Program-made: the position numbers and the translations under genes
Shown here: positions 1 to 9,035 of the stretch, in pieces
Position numbering within the stretch: position 1 is the first letter of the stretch
How the letters are laid out: each line of letters begins with the position of its first letter
Source of the DNA: Sphingobacteriales bacterium
Lineage (GTDB): Bacteria; Bacteroidota; Bacteroidia; Chitinophagales; UBA2359
Reading direction: 5' to 3'
Length of the DNA: 46,291 nt
Assembly (NCBI GenBank): GCA_016718845.1
Contig: JADKCK010000112.1
Location: 1 to 46,291, forward strand
Notes under the pieces: model-generated
The model's database searches: none
The model's input: the letters and a program-made list of their open reading frames with translations, nothing else
What the model was told of the DNA's origin: nothing

Positions 1-637
1 ATATTCTTGATTGCATTGCATCTCCACCACAAACACTCCTCTCGTTATCAACCACTACAATTATTGGATTTACGAGTATACCTGCGGTTTGGTTGCTGGT
101 GTTGGTGTGTAGGGCTTCGGCAAGTTTTGCTTCGTCGCCACCAATAATCCTAATTTCTTTTGTGGGCGTATAAATCAACAAATCTTTGCCAATTTTAACC
201 ATGCCTTTTGTGTCTAACAAATGAGCATCAATACCTTTTGCACACTTAATATCAACTTCACCTGTTTCTTCAAACACGGCTACATCGCTATACGATTCTC
301 TGAAAGCTAATACTTCGTCTAAACTTTGGGCATTGTCGCCTAATGCTTCGTACTCTGTTAGCATTTTGTTGTACCTTACCTGCATCGACCTAAATCCTAC
401 GGAGTTTGCCCATTTTGCAAAATCCGAATCGGTCATTTTTGATGCTTCGCTTAAAGCATTGTAGTAATGCTCTGTACTCTCGAATACAAGGTATCCGTTT
501 TGCACTGTTGCATCTGTTAACGAAAGTTTAGCGTTGATGGTTGCCCCGTTTTGGGTTACTTCATCAATAACTTCCGTTTTTTGGCAACTTTGCAGTAAAA
601 GTAGTGCTAAAAGGCACAAAATTAGTAACTTTTTCAC
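1..637 (-). CDS. Putative lipoprotein, 3' end beyond the window
   Basis: The frame is open from a GTG codon at 637 to the window edge, about 212 codons without a stop. The N-terminus reads MKKLLILCLLALLLLQSC, a lipoprotein signal with a lipobox ending in Cys18, so the product is probably exported and lipid-anchored. The mature part (for example NGYLVFESTEHYYNALSEA, later LVNPIIVVVDNERSVCGG) is not a family I recognise. No better upstream ATG is visible and the signal peptide begins exactly at the GTG, which decides the start. A TAATTTTG box lies 29 bases upstream. Function is unknown. Confidence 0.75.
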   Translation of the reverse strand, partial: MKKLLILCLLALLLLQSCQKTEVIDEVTQNGATINAKLSLTDATVQNGYLVFESTEHYYNALSEASKMTDSDFAKWANSVGFRSMQVRYNKMLTEYEALGDNAQSLDEVLAFRESYSDVAVFEETGEVDIKCAKGIDAHLLDTKGMVKIGKDLLIYTPTKEIRIIGGDEAKLAEALHTNTSNQTAGILVNPIIVVVDNERSVCGGDAMQSRI

Positions 638-1080
638 GTTTTTTCTGTTTTTAAATGATAAAATCAAAATTAGTAATCACGATTAAATAACGTACCAATC
701 TAACACTCGTCTATGTTTTTTAAAATCGTTTATTCTTTTGAGCACAATGTGGCGATTTAATGGGCAACTAAATACTTGTTTTTTTCTATTCACACCTTGG
801 TTAAAAAACAGCAAACACTATTTTCTATAATATTGGTCAGAAGTAAAAAAATTGCGTTAAACCCCAAGTGATATAATTATAGCCAATGGTTGCACATCTT
901 GTTTTCAAACCCAACGGGTGACACTATTTTTGTGCAAATGGCAAGTGGCAAATTAGTACTTTATTTTTATTGCGTTTACTTTTACGAAGTATTCGTTTAG
1001 CACATCAATTTATGGGTTTTAAGAATAAAAGGTATCTTTACTCTTAAAAATTACTTAAACACACAAAACAAATAAACAGT
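638..1080. other. Intergenic stretch without a recognisable gene
   Basis: AT-rich sequence, 443 bases, with no convincing reading frame. Apart from the minus-strand box at 666-673 and a plus-strand TATTTTTG near 929-937 that resembles a -7 box, I see nothing assignable. Confidence 0.5.
666..673 (-). promoter_or_regulatory. Bacteroidota -7 promoter box
   Basis: The minus strand reads TAATTTTG, matching TAnnTTTG, 29 bases upstream of the GTG start of the edge lipoprotein. The -33 partner is not clear. Assigned by consensus only. Confidence 0.35.
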
Positions 1081-1419
1081 ATGCACAATCTGGTAAAAGA
1101 ACTGTTGCAAAAAATGCAATTATACAAGAGTATATTTACCGAAACCCTGAGTATTAGTGAGTTGGTAAGGGACTAACTGAAAGGGCTGTTTTTACAAGAA
1201 CAACAACTATAAAACTAACAACAGATAATGGTATGGTGGCGGGGGGAAAGAAAAGAGGGAGGAATTTCGCAAAGTGAAAAAGATTTGTACGAAAAACTAA
1301 TTGCTACACAACAAAAAACTATTGAGTTGCAAGAACAACAATTGGCAATGCTACAAAAAGAAAACGAAACATCGAAGTTACTTATTGAGCAGCTACAAAC
1401 AAGCACCCCAACAATTTAG
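1081..1419 (+). pseudogene. Decayed small gene with a coiled-coil C-terminus
   Basis: Two protein-like pieces sit in the same frame. From ATG 1081 there are 31 residues (MHNLVKELLQKMQLYKSIFT...) ending at a TAA. After three more in-frame stops, ATG 1228 opens 63 residues ending in a heptad-like helix (KTIELQEQQLAMLQKENE). The common frame suggests one ancestral gene of about 110 codons with several nonsense mutations. A short coiled-coil tail after a helical N-terminus resembles small Bacteroidota XRE-type regulators, but no helix-turn-helix can be shown. Alternatively 1228-1419 is a small independent gene or chance. Confidence 0.3.
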
Positions 1420-1481
1420 CCTCCCATATTCTATTTTTTTGCTCAAATAACCGCATTTTAACCTTTTTGCTGTTGTAAAGC

Positions 1482-1717
1482 ACCTATGTAGGTACTTGGT
1501 TCAACCAAAATGGTTCTTTGCTTAACCTAAATGGTGCTGTGTTCAACCAAAATGGTTCTTTATAGTAGCTATATAGGTGCTTTGTGTTACCTATATAGGT
1601 ACTTGGTTTTTCTACAACCCTCAGTACTAAGTTTAAGCCAAATGGGACTTCTTTCCAACCAAAATAGTTCTAAGCTTTACAAAATCGGTTCTTTATAGTA
1701 GCTGTACCTGAACTTGG
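1482..1717. repeat. Dyad array 1: about 11 degenerate units, 21-22 bp period
   Basis: Cores begin at 1482, 1504, 1525, 1546, 1567, 1589, about 1617, 1637, 1658, 1679 and 1700. Spacing is 21 or 22 bp except around the degenerate unit at 1617. Cores are short dyads with ACC...GGT halves: ACCTATGTAGGT, ACCAAAATGGT, ACCTAAATGGT, AGCTATATAGGT, ACCTATATAGGT. Spacers follow a loose nCTTnGTTnA pattern. The array fills the gap between the remnant at 1419 and the 3' end of the OmpA gene at 1766. There is no coding frame. Its period and layout match the array at 17955-18287, although the sequences differ. Confidence 0.8.
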
Positions 1718-1765
1718 CAAGAGAGAAAAGGTTGTTTGGTGTGTATAGAAAGCAAAACCCAGGGA

Positions 1766-2728
1766 TTATGGTGTTAGAGTTTGGGAATTAGTTTGGAAAG
1801 AGACGAAGTAGCTGATATAGTTTTTTTTATTAGCCGAGTCGAGGAGTTGGAAGAACTGGTCGAGTTTGGGTAATAAAATGATTTCGGTGCGGCGGTTAAG
1901 CGAGCGACCTTCTACACTTTCGTTGCCTGTTTTGGGCACATACTCCGAGCGTCCGCCGGCAGTCATGCGGCTGGGTTGTACGCCGTGTTTTTGCTGTAGG
2001 TTGCGCACTATCGAGGTGGCGCGTTTTACGCTTAGGTCCCAGTTATCTACCAAACAACTAGTGTTGATGGGCACATTGTCGGTGTGTCCTTCTACGAGTA
2101 CGTCAAAGTCGCGTTGGTCGTTGATAATGCGGGCAATTTTGCCCAATACATTGTCGGCTTGTGGGCTAATTTCGGAGCTGCCTGTTTTAAACAACATTTT
2201 GTCGGAGATAGAGATGTACACTACGCCTTTTTTTACTTCAATGTTTACGTCGCTATCGTTTATGTTTTCGAGCGAGCGTTTAAGGGTGGTAATCAAGCCT
2301 AAATTTAACGAATCTTTGCGATGTACCGATGTGTTTAGGTCTTTGATGTATTTGCTTTGTTCGTTGAGCGACTCAAGGGATTTGCGGATACTTTCGGCTC
2401 CGCTTTTGCTTACTACCGATAGGTCTTCGAGGCGGTCGAGTAGGTTGTTGTTGGTTTTTTTCATGTACTCTAACTGTGCCTCAAGGTCGCTAATTTTTTT
2501 CTGTTTATCTGCTAATTCTTCGTTTTTGCGGCGCAGGTCGTTGTTTAAATCCGACAGGTTTTTACGAAGCGTTTCGCGCTCTTTCGAGCAGTTACTTAAA
2601 TCACCGCTTAGTTGGTCGTAAGTCACCTTCATTTGGTCGTACTTACCACGTATGGCGGTGTATTTTTTTTTGCCTACGCACGAGCTTAACAACAGCAAGG
2701 GCAGGATAAAATACAGCAGTTTTTTCAT
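1766..2728 (-). CDS. OmpA-family peptidoglycan-binding lipoprotein
   Basis: 320 residues. The signal MKKLLYFILPLLLLSSC gives a lipobox with Cys17, so it should be anchored in the outer membrane facing the periplasm. Residues about 25-130 are strongly helical and heptad-like (LEAQLEYMKKTNNNLLDRLE), a predicted coiled coil. The C-terminal third is an OmpA-like domain with VEGHTDNVPI, NWDLSVKRA and SLNRRTEIIL. The Asp of NWDLS and the Arg of NRRTEI are the usual meso-diaminopimelate contacts. The likely role is linking outer membrane and cell wall. It is a single transcription unit with its own -7 box at 2774-2781. The downstream gap holds dyad array 1, with no obvious hairpin terminator. Confidence 0.9.
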   Translation of the reverse strand: MKKLLYFILPLLLLSSCVGKKKYTAIRGKYDQMKVTYDQLSGDLSNCSKERETLRKNLSDLNNDLRRKNEELADKQKKISDLEAQLEYMKKTNNNLLDRLEDLSVVSKSGAESIRKSLESLNEQSKYIKDLNTSVHRKDSLNLGLITTLKRSLENINDSDVNIEVKKGVVYISISDKMLFKTGSSEISPQADNVLGKIARIINDQRDFDVLVEGHTDNVPINTSCLVDNWDLSVKRATSIVRNLQQKHGVQPSRMTAGGRSEYVPKTGNESVEGRSLNRRTEIILLPKLDQFFQLLDSANKKNYISYFVSFQTNSQTLTP

Positions 2729-2773
2729 AAGTAAATGTGTTTTTTTGGAATTTAGCGGGTGTTAAAAACGTTG

Positions 2774-2801
2774 CAAAGTTACAAATAATCATCTTACCAA
2801 A
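2774..2801 (-). promoter_or_regulatory. Promoter of the OmpA-like gene
   Basis: The minus strand carries TAACTTTG at 2774-2781 (TAnnTTTG) with TTTG at 2798-2801 as a possible -33 element, 16 bases apart. The -7 box lies 46 bases upstream of the ATG. Confidence 0.5.
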
Positions 2802-2870
2802 GTAAACAAATGTGCTATTTGTGGATAATTTTTGCTAGAAACGCAATAAAAGCATTATTGTTGTTTAAAT

Positions 2871-2940
2871 AAAAAAACCTGTAGCAACTCGTATCTGCCT
2901 AAACATAGGGTTTGGGCTAGATAAAGCAGTTGCTACAGGT
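2871..2940 (-). terminator. Hairpin terminator downstream of glmS
   Basis: A perfect 13 bp inverted repeat (ACCTGTAGCAACT at 2877-2889; its complement at 2928-2940) encloses a 38-base loop. On the minus strand it is followed directly by a T7 run (plus-strand A's 2871-2877). It lies about 330 bases after the glmS stop, so it may instead be a mobile hairpin element. Confidence 0.55.
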
Positions 2941-3011
2941 GTGTATTTTGATGCTGACATGGAAAAGCAGTAAATAGCTACTCAATTTACACCAGCTTGT
3001 TTTTTAAATTT

Positions 3012-3147
3012 ACAACGGAGACACAGAGAACACGGAGTTTTTTTAGGTGTATGCTATGGCTTTTTTATTTGTTGTTTTTTAGTTTGCAAGCAAGACACTA
3101 AAAAAACTAATCTCGTTCTTCTCTGTGTTCTCTGTGTCTCTTGTTGT
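3012..3147. repeat. Inverted repeat with GAGACACAGAGAACAC arms
   Basis: The left arm at 3012-3037 contains GAGACACAGAGAACAC. The right arm at 3121-3147 is its near-perfect complement, about 25 of 27 positions. About 83 bases separate them. Arms of this type recur in intergenic regions of many environmental bacteria. It lies between the glmS stop and the 2871-2940 hairpin. No transposase is present; a MITE-like origin is inference. Confidence 0.6.
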
Positions 3148-3266
3148 TTTTTATTTTTTAGTTCACAAAATAGCCCGCTTGCCGTAGTTCAACAAGCTCA
3201 CTATGGACACGCCCGATAGGGCTGCTGATTCACCGATACAAGTATCGGTGCTACCTGCCAAAGAGT

Positions 3267-5105
3267 TTACTCAACCGTTACCGATTTGGCTAAGTTGCGG
3301 GGTTGGTCTACGTTGCAGTTGCGCAGCAGGGCTATGTGGTATGCCAACAGTTGTAGTGGCACCACCGACACCATGGGCGTTAGTGGCTCGGCAGTTTGGG
3401 GTATTTCTACCACAAAATCTGCCAATTCGTTCATTACTTCGTCTTTGGTGGAGGTGATAACAATAATTTTGCCTTTTCGGGCTTTTACTTCTTGTATGTT
3501 GCTCACAATTTTTTCGTAGGCACTTTGGTTGGTTGCCACCACCACAACGGGCATGTTTTCGTCTATTAGGGCTATGGGTCCGTGTTTCATTTCGGCGGCG
3601 GGGTAGCCTTCGGCGTGTATGTACGATATTTCTTTGAGTTTAAGCGCCCCCTCGAGTGCTACCGGAAAATTGTAGCCCCTACCAAGGTACAAAAAGTTTG
3701 CCGAGTCTTTAAAAATGTTGGCAATGTATTTTATTTGGGCTTCGGTTTTTAGGGCTTGTTTTACGTGTTGTGGTATTTGTTCTAACTCGACCAACAACTC
3801 GTGGAAACGCGACTCGGAGATGGTTCCGCGCTGACGGGCAGTACTAAGTGCCATTAACGACAAAACGGTTAGCTGTGCCGTAAAAGCTTTGGTAGATGCT
3901 ACGCCAATTTCGGGACCGGCGTGTGTGTAGGCACCTGCTTGGGTGTTGCGGGCTATTGATGAGCCTACTACATTGCAAATACCAAAGATGGTTGCTCCTT
4001 TTGATTTTGCCAACTCGATGGCGGCAAGGGTGTCGGCGGTTTCGCCCGATTGCGAGATGGCTATCACCACATCGTCTTCGTACAAAACGGGGTTGCGGTA
4101 TCTAAACTCGGAGGCATACTCTACCTCAACGGGTATGCGTGCTAGGTCTTCAAAAAGGTACTCGCCCACCAAACCTGCGTGCCACGATGTGCCACATGCC
4201 ACAATAATAATGCGTTTGGCGTTCACCAATTTACTCTCGAACTGTTTAATGCCGCCCAATTTTACGTATCCCGATATGGCATCGAGGCGCCCGCGCATAC
4301 TGTCGGCGATAGAGGTGGGTTGTTCGTGAATTTCTTTGAGCATAAAGTGTTCGTAGCCGCCTTTTTCGAGCAGTTCTAAGTTCCACTCTAACTCTTGCAC
4401 AAAGGGTTCTTGAATTTCGTTTTCGATGTTTTTGATGGTTAAGCCTGTTTGTCGGTCTAATATAGCAATTTCGTCGTCGTTCATATACACTACATTGCGG
4501 GTATGTTCCACAATAGGGGTAGCATCTGATGCCAAGAAAAACTCGTTTTCGCCAATACCAATTACCAAGGGGCTGCTTTTGCGGGCGGCTATTATTTGGT
4601 TGGGGTTGTTTTTGTTGAGGATAACAATGGCATACGCCCCCACCACCGAGTGCAGTGCCATACGCACGGCTTCGTCGAGGGTAGTGCGGGTTTCGCGTTG
4701 TATTTCTTCTATCAGGTGAATAAGTATTTCGGTATCGGTGTCGCTAATAAAGCTATGTCCGCGTTTGGTTAGTTCGGTTTTTAGGGCGGCGTAGTTTTCG
4801 ATGATACCATTGTGTATAATTGCCAAGTTGCCATCGCCCGATAGGTGCGGGTGGGCGTTTATGTCGTTGGGTACGCCATGCGTTGCCCAGCGGGTATGCC
4901 CCATGCCAATGGTGCCTTTTACATCTTTGTTGTTGGTGTGTTGTACAAGGTCGTTAACCTTACCTTTGCACTTGTAAATTTTTAGGGTGTTGTCGATAAG
5001 GGCTACACCTGCACTGTCGTAGCCGCGATATTCTAATCGTTGTAATCCTTTAATAAGGATAGGGAAAGCGTCTTTTTGACCTAAATAAGCAACAATTCCG
5101 CACAT
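3267..5105 (-). CDS. glmS: Glutamine--fructose-6-phosphate aminotransferase (isomerizing)
   Basis: 612 residues, normal for GlmS. It makes glucosamine-6-phosphate from fructose-6-phosphate and glutamine, the first step to UDP-GlcNAc for peptidoglycan and lipopolysaccharide. The start is fixed at 5105 because the mature protein must begin with the catalytic cysteine: MCGIVAYLGQ. The frame extends upstream to 5189, but that extension would bury the nucleophile. Residues 2 to about 220 are the class II glutaminase domain (GHTRWATHG, HNGIIENY, SDTDTE). Two SIS sugar-isomerase domains follow (ACGTSWHAG, AISQSGETADT, then YLGRGYNFPVALEGALKLKE, AEMKHGPIAL). The C-terminus NLAKSVTVE is the typical GlmS ending. 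Nothing is missing. Confidence 0.98.
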   Translation of the reverse strand: MCGIVAYLGQKDAFPILIKGLQRLEYRGYDSAGVALIDNTLKIYKCKGKVNDLVQHTNNKDVKGTIGMGHTRWATHGVPNDINAHPHLSGDGNLAIIHNGIIENYAALKTELTKRGHSFISDTDTEILIHLIEEIQRETRTTLDEAVRMALHSVVGAYAIVILNKNNPNQIIAARKSSPLVIGIGENEFFLASDATPIVEHTRNVVYMNDDEIAILDRQTGLTIKNIENEIQEPFVQELEWNLELLEKGGYEHFMLKEIHEQPTSIADSMRGRLDAISGYVKLGGIKQFESKLVNAKRIIIVACGTSWHAGLVGEYLFEDLARIPVEVEYASEFRYRNPVLYEDDVVIAISQSGETADTLAAIELAKSKGATIFGICNVVGSSIARNTQAGAYTHAGPEIGVASTKAFTAQLTVLSLMALSTARQRGTISESRFHELLVELEQIPQHVKQALKTEAQIKYIANIFKDSANFLYLGRGYNFPVALEGALKLKEISYIHAEGYPAAEMKHGPIALIDENMPVVVVATNQSAYEKIVSNIQEVKARKGKIIVITSTKDEVMNELADFVVEIPQTAEPLTPMVSVVPLQLLAYHIALLRNCNVDQPRNLAKSVTVE

Positions 5106-5197
5106 AATTTTGGATTTTGGATTTTTTGTGAGAAGAGAAGAAGTATAAATTAAACCCATTAGTAGCAAAGCAAGCATTGATGGTTGCATTGGGGGCG

Positions 5198-5205
5198 CAA
5201 AGTTA
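5198..5205 (-). promoter_or_regulatory. -7 box of the glmS promoter
   Basis: The minus strand reads TAACTTTG, 93 bases upstream of the GlmS ATG, implying a leader of roughly 85 bases. I see no glmS ribozyme-like structure in the leader. The -33 element is not evident. Confidence 0.45.
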
Positions 5206-5267
5206 CGTTATTTTGGAGATAAAACGACACATTACGCTACAATTGATAAAAGCAAAGTAGCCCACAA

Positions 5268-5309
5268 CAAAATACCGAAGAAACAAAAGTTTGTTTCTTC
5301 GGTATTTTG
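5268..5309. terminator. 20 bp perfect hairpin between beta-helix gene A and glmS
   Basis: A perfect 20 bp stem (left arm starts CAAAATACCGAAG) with a two-base loop. It has A-rich and T-rich flanks within the stem. It lies 120 bases downstream of the stop of the minus-strand gene at 5429 and upstream of the glmS promoter box, so it most likely ends transcription entering glmS. Confidence 0.75.
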
Positions 5310-5428
5310 CTGTTTTGGGCTTAATGCACAATGCTTAACTTGCCATACTGCAAAGTTTGTTTTTTAGGGTTGATGATTTGGTAAAGATAGATGCTCGAAG
5401 GCAAGTATTTAGGTGTTTTTTTACTCAA

Positions 5429-7249
5429 TTACAATTTTACCAAATTTTTCCCACCTATGCTTGTGTAAATCCAACCTATACAATTTTGAGGATCCGTTAA
5501 TGCCGGAGCTGTATTAAAATATCTATCTCCGAGTTGAGCGTCTGTGGTTGTTGGTATAGTGGCACTCTCCAATATAAATAGGATGCCCAGATGGTTGATT
5601 TTGGTTCCACATATAATAGCCATTCGGAAAAGCTATCATGCCGCTTTTTTCTGCATCTGTTTCACTGTTTATGCTCGAAAATGCGAGAGCTGTGAGGTGG
5701 GCATCTTCCAACTCTATACCCATAAGCGAAATGTCATAAACCAATCTATACCAATTACGATAATAATGATTTTTGTTTGTTGTAGGTATATCTGGACGGT
5801 ACTTTAAGCGCCATTTGCCTGTAAGTGCTGTGGTAGTTAGCAATAATTGTTGTTCTTTATTGGCTAAATCAGTTGATAAAGTAGTTATTTGTTGCTGCAA
5901 ATTTTTAATATCCGTAGGGTTAGTGGTAGTTACTATTGCTGCTTTTAAACGATTAATAGCCTCTTTATAGTAAGATAATCAGCATAAATAGCTGCGTTAT
6001 CTTCTACTAATTGTAACTCGGTATCATAGTCGGGTTTTGCTGTTAAAGCTTTTATTTGAGCCTTTAAAGCAGTAATATTATTTTGGTTTTCCGCAGATAT
6101 CGGAGTTATAGCCTCTAATTTGTGTATACTTAAGTTCAAATCCATGATTTGAGCATGAAGCGGTGTGTTTTCAGAAACTGTGGTTAGTAATTTACTCCAT
6201 ATATCAGGGAGGAACAAAAAGTCAGGCAAACCTGTTATCGCACCGCCTAACAATGGGAAAGGGAGTACCATATTGTCTTCTTGAGCATCAAACTCAAAAA
6301 TACTACCTGCTGGCGAGCCACCCGCAGTAAAAGAGACTATGTTTGCTGGATTGCTAACGTTCTCGAATCGCATACCTCCTTGGCGAGTAGCACCGGCATC
6401 GCTTGCTTGATTATAAAAGGTATTACGGTTTAAAATAGTACCTGAACCCAATACCCCATCGGTCATCTGCCCACCCCACCACATACTATTTTTTGCAAGT
6501 ATTGGCGTATTTGCACTAGTGTTAGTTTCGTAATAACACCCAACAAGCATACTATCTGGCTCTGTTATGTAATATGGGTTTATACCGGGTGAGTTGCTAT
6601 CTTTTACATGGCAACCAATAAATGTATTAGCACCACCAGCGTCTACAATATGAGCTTTACCCAAATTATTGAAAGCATTTAAAGCAATACCCACTCCATT
6701 TTTGCCATCTATAAAAAAGCCAGTACCTGTATTTTCATAACAGTATACCGTGTTCATGTACCAGCCTACTGTATGGGAGCCTATTCGTATGCCGTTTTTT
6801 TTGCAGTGATGTACTTCGGTGTCGTAGATGCTTATTTTAGTGTTAGCAGCCACAAAAATACCATCGTTTAATATTTTGCCATCTCCATGAATAGAAATGC
6901 GCTTAATACTAATATTACCTGTACCAGTAACTTGTATGCCGTAATCCGAATTTTTTACAAATTTTAGCACACTATGCGAACCTACATCATCGCCCACAAT
7001 ATTAATAGGGGTGTTGGTTGCGTTAATAACTAATGGTCTTCGTAAAAGATAGGGAATATTATAATCTGATCCTCCTTGAGGATTAGAAAAAAATGAAGGA
7101 AAATATATGGTGCCTCCATTGGGCAGTAATTGAGAAACTATTGAGTCAAAAACAGTATTCCAAGAGAAATCAGGATCATTACCCAACATTATATTGACTA
7201 ACTGGGCACTATAGTTATTGGCTGCATACTCAAAAATATTGACTATCAT
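5429..7249 (-). pseudogene. Parallel beta-helix (pectate-lyase/tailspike type) protein A, two frameshifts
   Basis: The first frame (7249-5945, 434 residues) starts MIVNIFEYAANNYS and has the family entry GGTIYFPSF, then beta-helix rungs (SIKRISIHGDG, VHHCKKNGIRIG, GANTFIGCH, VGCYYETN). It stops at 5945, but the next frame continues the protein (YKEAINRLKAAIVTTTNP, ending near 5523), and a third frame (GDRYFNTAPALTDPQNCIGW) reaches the stop at 5429. Joined, the product is about 605 residues: helix, helical linker, a KWRLKYRP domain and a GD..N..P....GW end module like those on tail fibres. There is no signal peptide and no T9SS domain. It is a paralogue of the gene at 15980-17391. The frameshifts near 5970 and 5570 could be real or sequencing errors. 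Confidence 0.75.
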
Positions 7250-7299
7250 TGCTAAAAGTATTTTTTTTGTGAATTATTGAAAATGTTTGTGCTGCAAAA

Positions 7300-7307
7300 C
7301 AAAACTA
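7300..7307 (-). promoter_or_regulatory. -7 box upstream of beta-helix gene A
   Basis: The minus strand reads TAGTTTTG, 51 bases upstream of the ATG at 7249 and in the gap after the stop of propeller A. It suggests that gene A can be transcribed separately from the propeller array. Confidence 0.4.
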
Positions 7308-7366
7308 CATCAATTGCCAGATGGCTTAATTAAGTAGCTTTGTTTACAATTATTACGAGTATTACC

Positions 7367-8713
7367 CTACCTCCACACCACCACTTTTTGTTGTGCCAAT
7401 GTGTTGCCCGCTTTTATTTGCAGCATGTACACGCCCACCTGCAAGCCCGCCACCGATATGGTAGTGTTGTTTTGTTGCAGATTTTGTTGCAGCACTAACT
7501 GCCCTGTTAGGTTATACACCTCAACGGTTTGGGCGGTAGGTAGGTTTTGGTGATTGATGCTTAGGGTGTTAGCCGCTGGGTTTGGATATACGCTAATGGG
7601 TACAGTGCTTGTGCTATGTGTGCCTAAACCTTGGTAGTAGCCTGTGGAGTCGGTTTTGATGAGGTAAAATTTGTAATTACTATTGCCAAGTAACATTAAT
7701 GAATTGTCGGGTAGAACCACTACTTTTGTTATTTTATTAATAAAAGGATAATCTTGATACCATAAAATACTCCCACTAGTATCTATTTTAATTATTGATG
7801 GACTACCAGCTACAATATAACCATTAGTATGAGGAGTAATATCGTAAAAGTCTCCAATGTGTTCGTCTGAATATGTTTTATACCAAATAGTATCGCCATG
7901 ATTATTCAATTTGGTTAAAACCCCAAGTCCACATACTAACATTTCATCGTTAGGCAATAGTTCTATATCATAAGCAGTTGCCCCGTTTCCTGAATTGGTA
8001 CGGAAGGTTTTTTTTGTCCAAAGGCTATCGCCCTGCAAAGTAGTTCTGATAATATAAGTACCCCCCGAAAAACGACCAAATCCATTGGTATTATAGTTGC
8101 CCAAAATAATGTAACCATCTTGGGTTGAAACGGGTTTAATTTTTAGGGCTTGGCTATGGTAAAAATAGCTTTGGTAAAGTGCATTAAAATAGGTGGTTTG
8201 GGATAGTACATTACCATTTGCATAATCTATGCGTATCAAAGAGGCATCTGCCATTATACCGCCGTTTTCGGTATTGTGGTTGGTTTGCCCCGCCAACCAC
8301 AATTTGCCGTCGGGGGTATAGTAAAACGACTCGCCTTGTATGTTATAGGGTAGGGCTTTTGTCCAAATGGTATCGCCTGTGCCTGTAAATTTCATGATAA
8401 AACCTACACCATTGTCGCTTGATCCAGTTGCCAAAAAATTGTCATCAGGCATGGCAAATAAACCCCAGAATTGGTTAAACTCAGGAGGTACTATGGCTTC
8501 TAATGGGTAGTTTTTTTGCCAAATAGAGTCACCATTCTCATCTGTTTTTAACACCATAAAATCACAATTGGCGAATCCTGTTACAAGAAACCCATCATCG
8601 ACTTTAAGTATATCAAATGCTCTTGAACAAAAAGTAGAGTAAGTGTGTATTTGAGCCAATACTCCATATTGCATTCCTAACAAAAAACAGGTTATTGTTA
8701 TTAAATTTTTCAT
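7367..8713 (-). CDS. T9SS-sorted beta-propeller-like protein A
   Basis: 448 residues. It has a signal peptide ending near VLAQ, then about seven repeats of roughly 50 residues with the blade motif K.D..GD..W.K.YP (LKTDENGDSIWQKNYP, FTGTGDTIWTKALP, IIKIDTSGSILW). This resembles PQQ-like/delta-60 propellers. The last about 80 residues are a T9SS type A sorting domain (VYPNPAANTLSI, VEVYNLTGQLV, GVYMLQIKAGN). The product should be exported and then anchored or released at the surface by T9SS. It is the last of four tandem paralogues. Its start lies 19 bases after the stop of a beta-helix 3' fragment. The ligand is unknown. Confidence 0.85.
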   Translation of the reverse strand: MKNLITITCFLLGMQYGVLAQIHTYSTFCSRAFDILKVDDGFLVTGFANCDFMVLKTDENGDSIWQKNYPLEAIVPPEFNQFWGLFAMPDDNFLATGSSDNGVGFIMKFTGTGDTIWTKALPYNIQGESFYYTPDGKLWLAGQTNHNTENGGIMADASLIRIDYANGNVLSQTTYFNALYQSYFYHSQALKIKPVSTQDGYIILGNYNTNGFGRFSGGTYIIRTTLQGDSLWTKKTFRTNSGNGATAYDIELLPNDEMLVCGLGVLTKLNNHGDTIWYKTYSDEHIGDFYDITPHTNGYIVAGSPSIIKIDTSGSILWYQDYPFINKITKVVVLPDNSLMLLGNSNYKFYLIKTDSTGYYQGLGTHSTSTVPISVYPNPAANTLSINHQNLPTAQTVEVYNLTGQLVLQQNLQQNNTTISVAGLQVGVYMLQIKAGNTLAQQKVVVWR

Positions 8714-8732
8714 TTTGCTTTTTTCGTTTGTG

Positions 8733-9029
8733 TTAAAAAATTCTTTCCATTCCTTTAAAAACTAATAAGCCATCTTCAAGTACACATATCCAAGAGGCAA
8801 ACCACAAATCGGGATACATAGGTTCTCCGTCAGGGGATAAGGTTAAGTCGGGGTTAATATTTAGCAATATGTCACCTACTACGACATGATATTGGGTTAG
8901 ATAAGCGGCGATATCTGGTTTTTTGTCCAAATCACCCGTATCATGCACCCACACCTGATTTTTGCGTAAATCATCTGCTTGAATGTTGCCTACAATAAAA
9001 GGTTTGTTTAGGAATATGTTGGATAGGGG
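8733..9029 (-). pseudogene. Orphan 3' cassette of a beta-helix gene, copy 1
   Basis: An open frame of about 99 codons homologous to the last 300 bases of the gene at 13671-15871 (NKPFIVGNIQADDL, KNQVWVHDTG, VVGDILLNINPDLT, FASWICV, FKGMERIF). The beta-helix body is missing: homology stops abruptly at about 9029, next to the stop codon of propeller B. No proper start codon exists; the only candidate is an internal GTG. Differences from the parent are substitutions and in-frame indels (GDLDKKPDIAAYLTQYHV), with no frame loss. It is either a duplication relic or a silent cassette. Confidence 0.7.
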
Positions 9030-9035
9030 GAGTTG

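Noticed and set aside
1866..2621. 251-residue plus-strand frame
   Set aside because: It lies antisense inside the well-supported OmpA-like gene and has Ser/Arg/Leu-rich composition typical of a shadow frame.
3943..4329. Plus-strand frames inside glmS
   Set aside because: Shadows of glmS in other frames with no family-like motifs.
5106..5189. N-terminal extension of GlmS from an upstream start
   Set aside because: GlmS must begin with Met-Cys so that the cysteine is the N-terminal nucleophile; the extension would abolish this.
5106..5197. glmS ribozyme or riboswitch in the leader
   Set aside because: The leader is short and AT-rich, none of the conserved ribozyme core can be seen, and the class is not expected in Bacteroidota.
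8733..8954. Independent 73-residue gene starting MWVHDTG
   Set aside because: The start would be an internal GTG; the homologous frame continues upstream to the duplication junction, so it is a cassette fragment.
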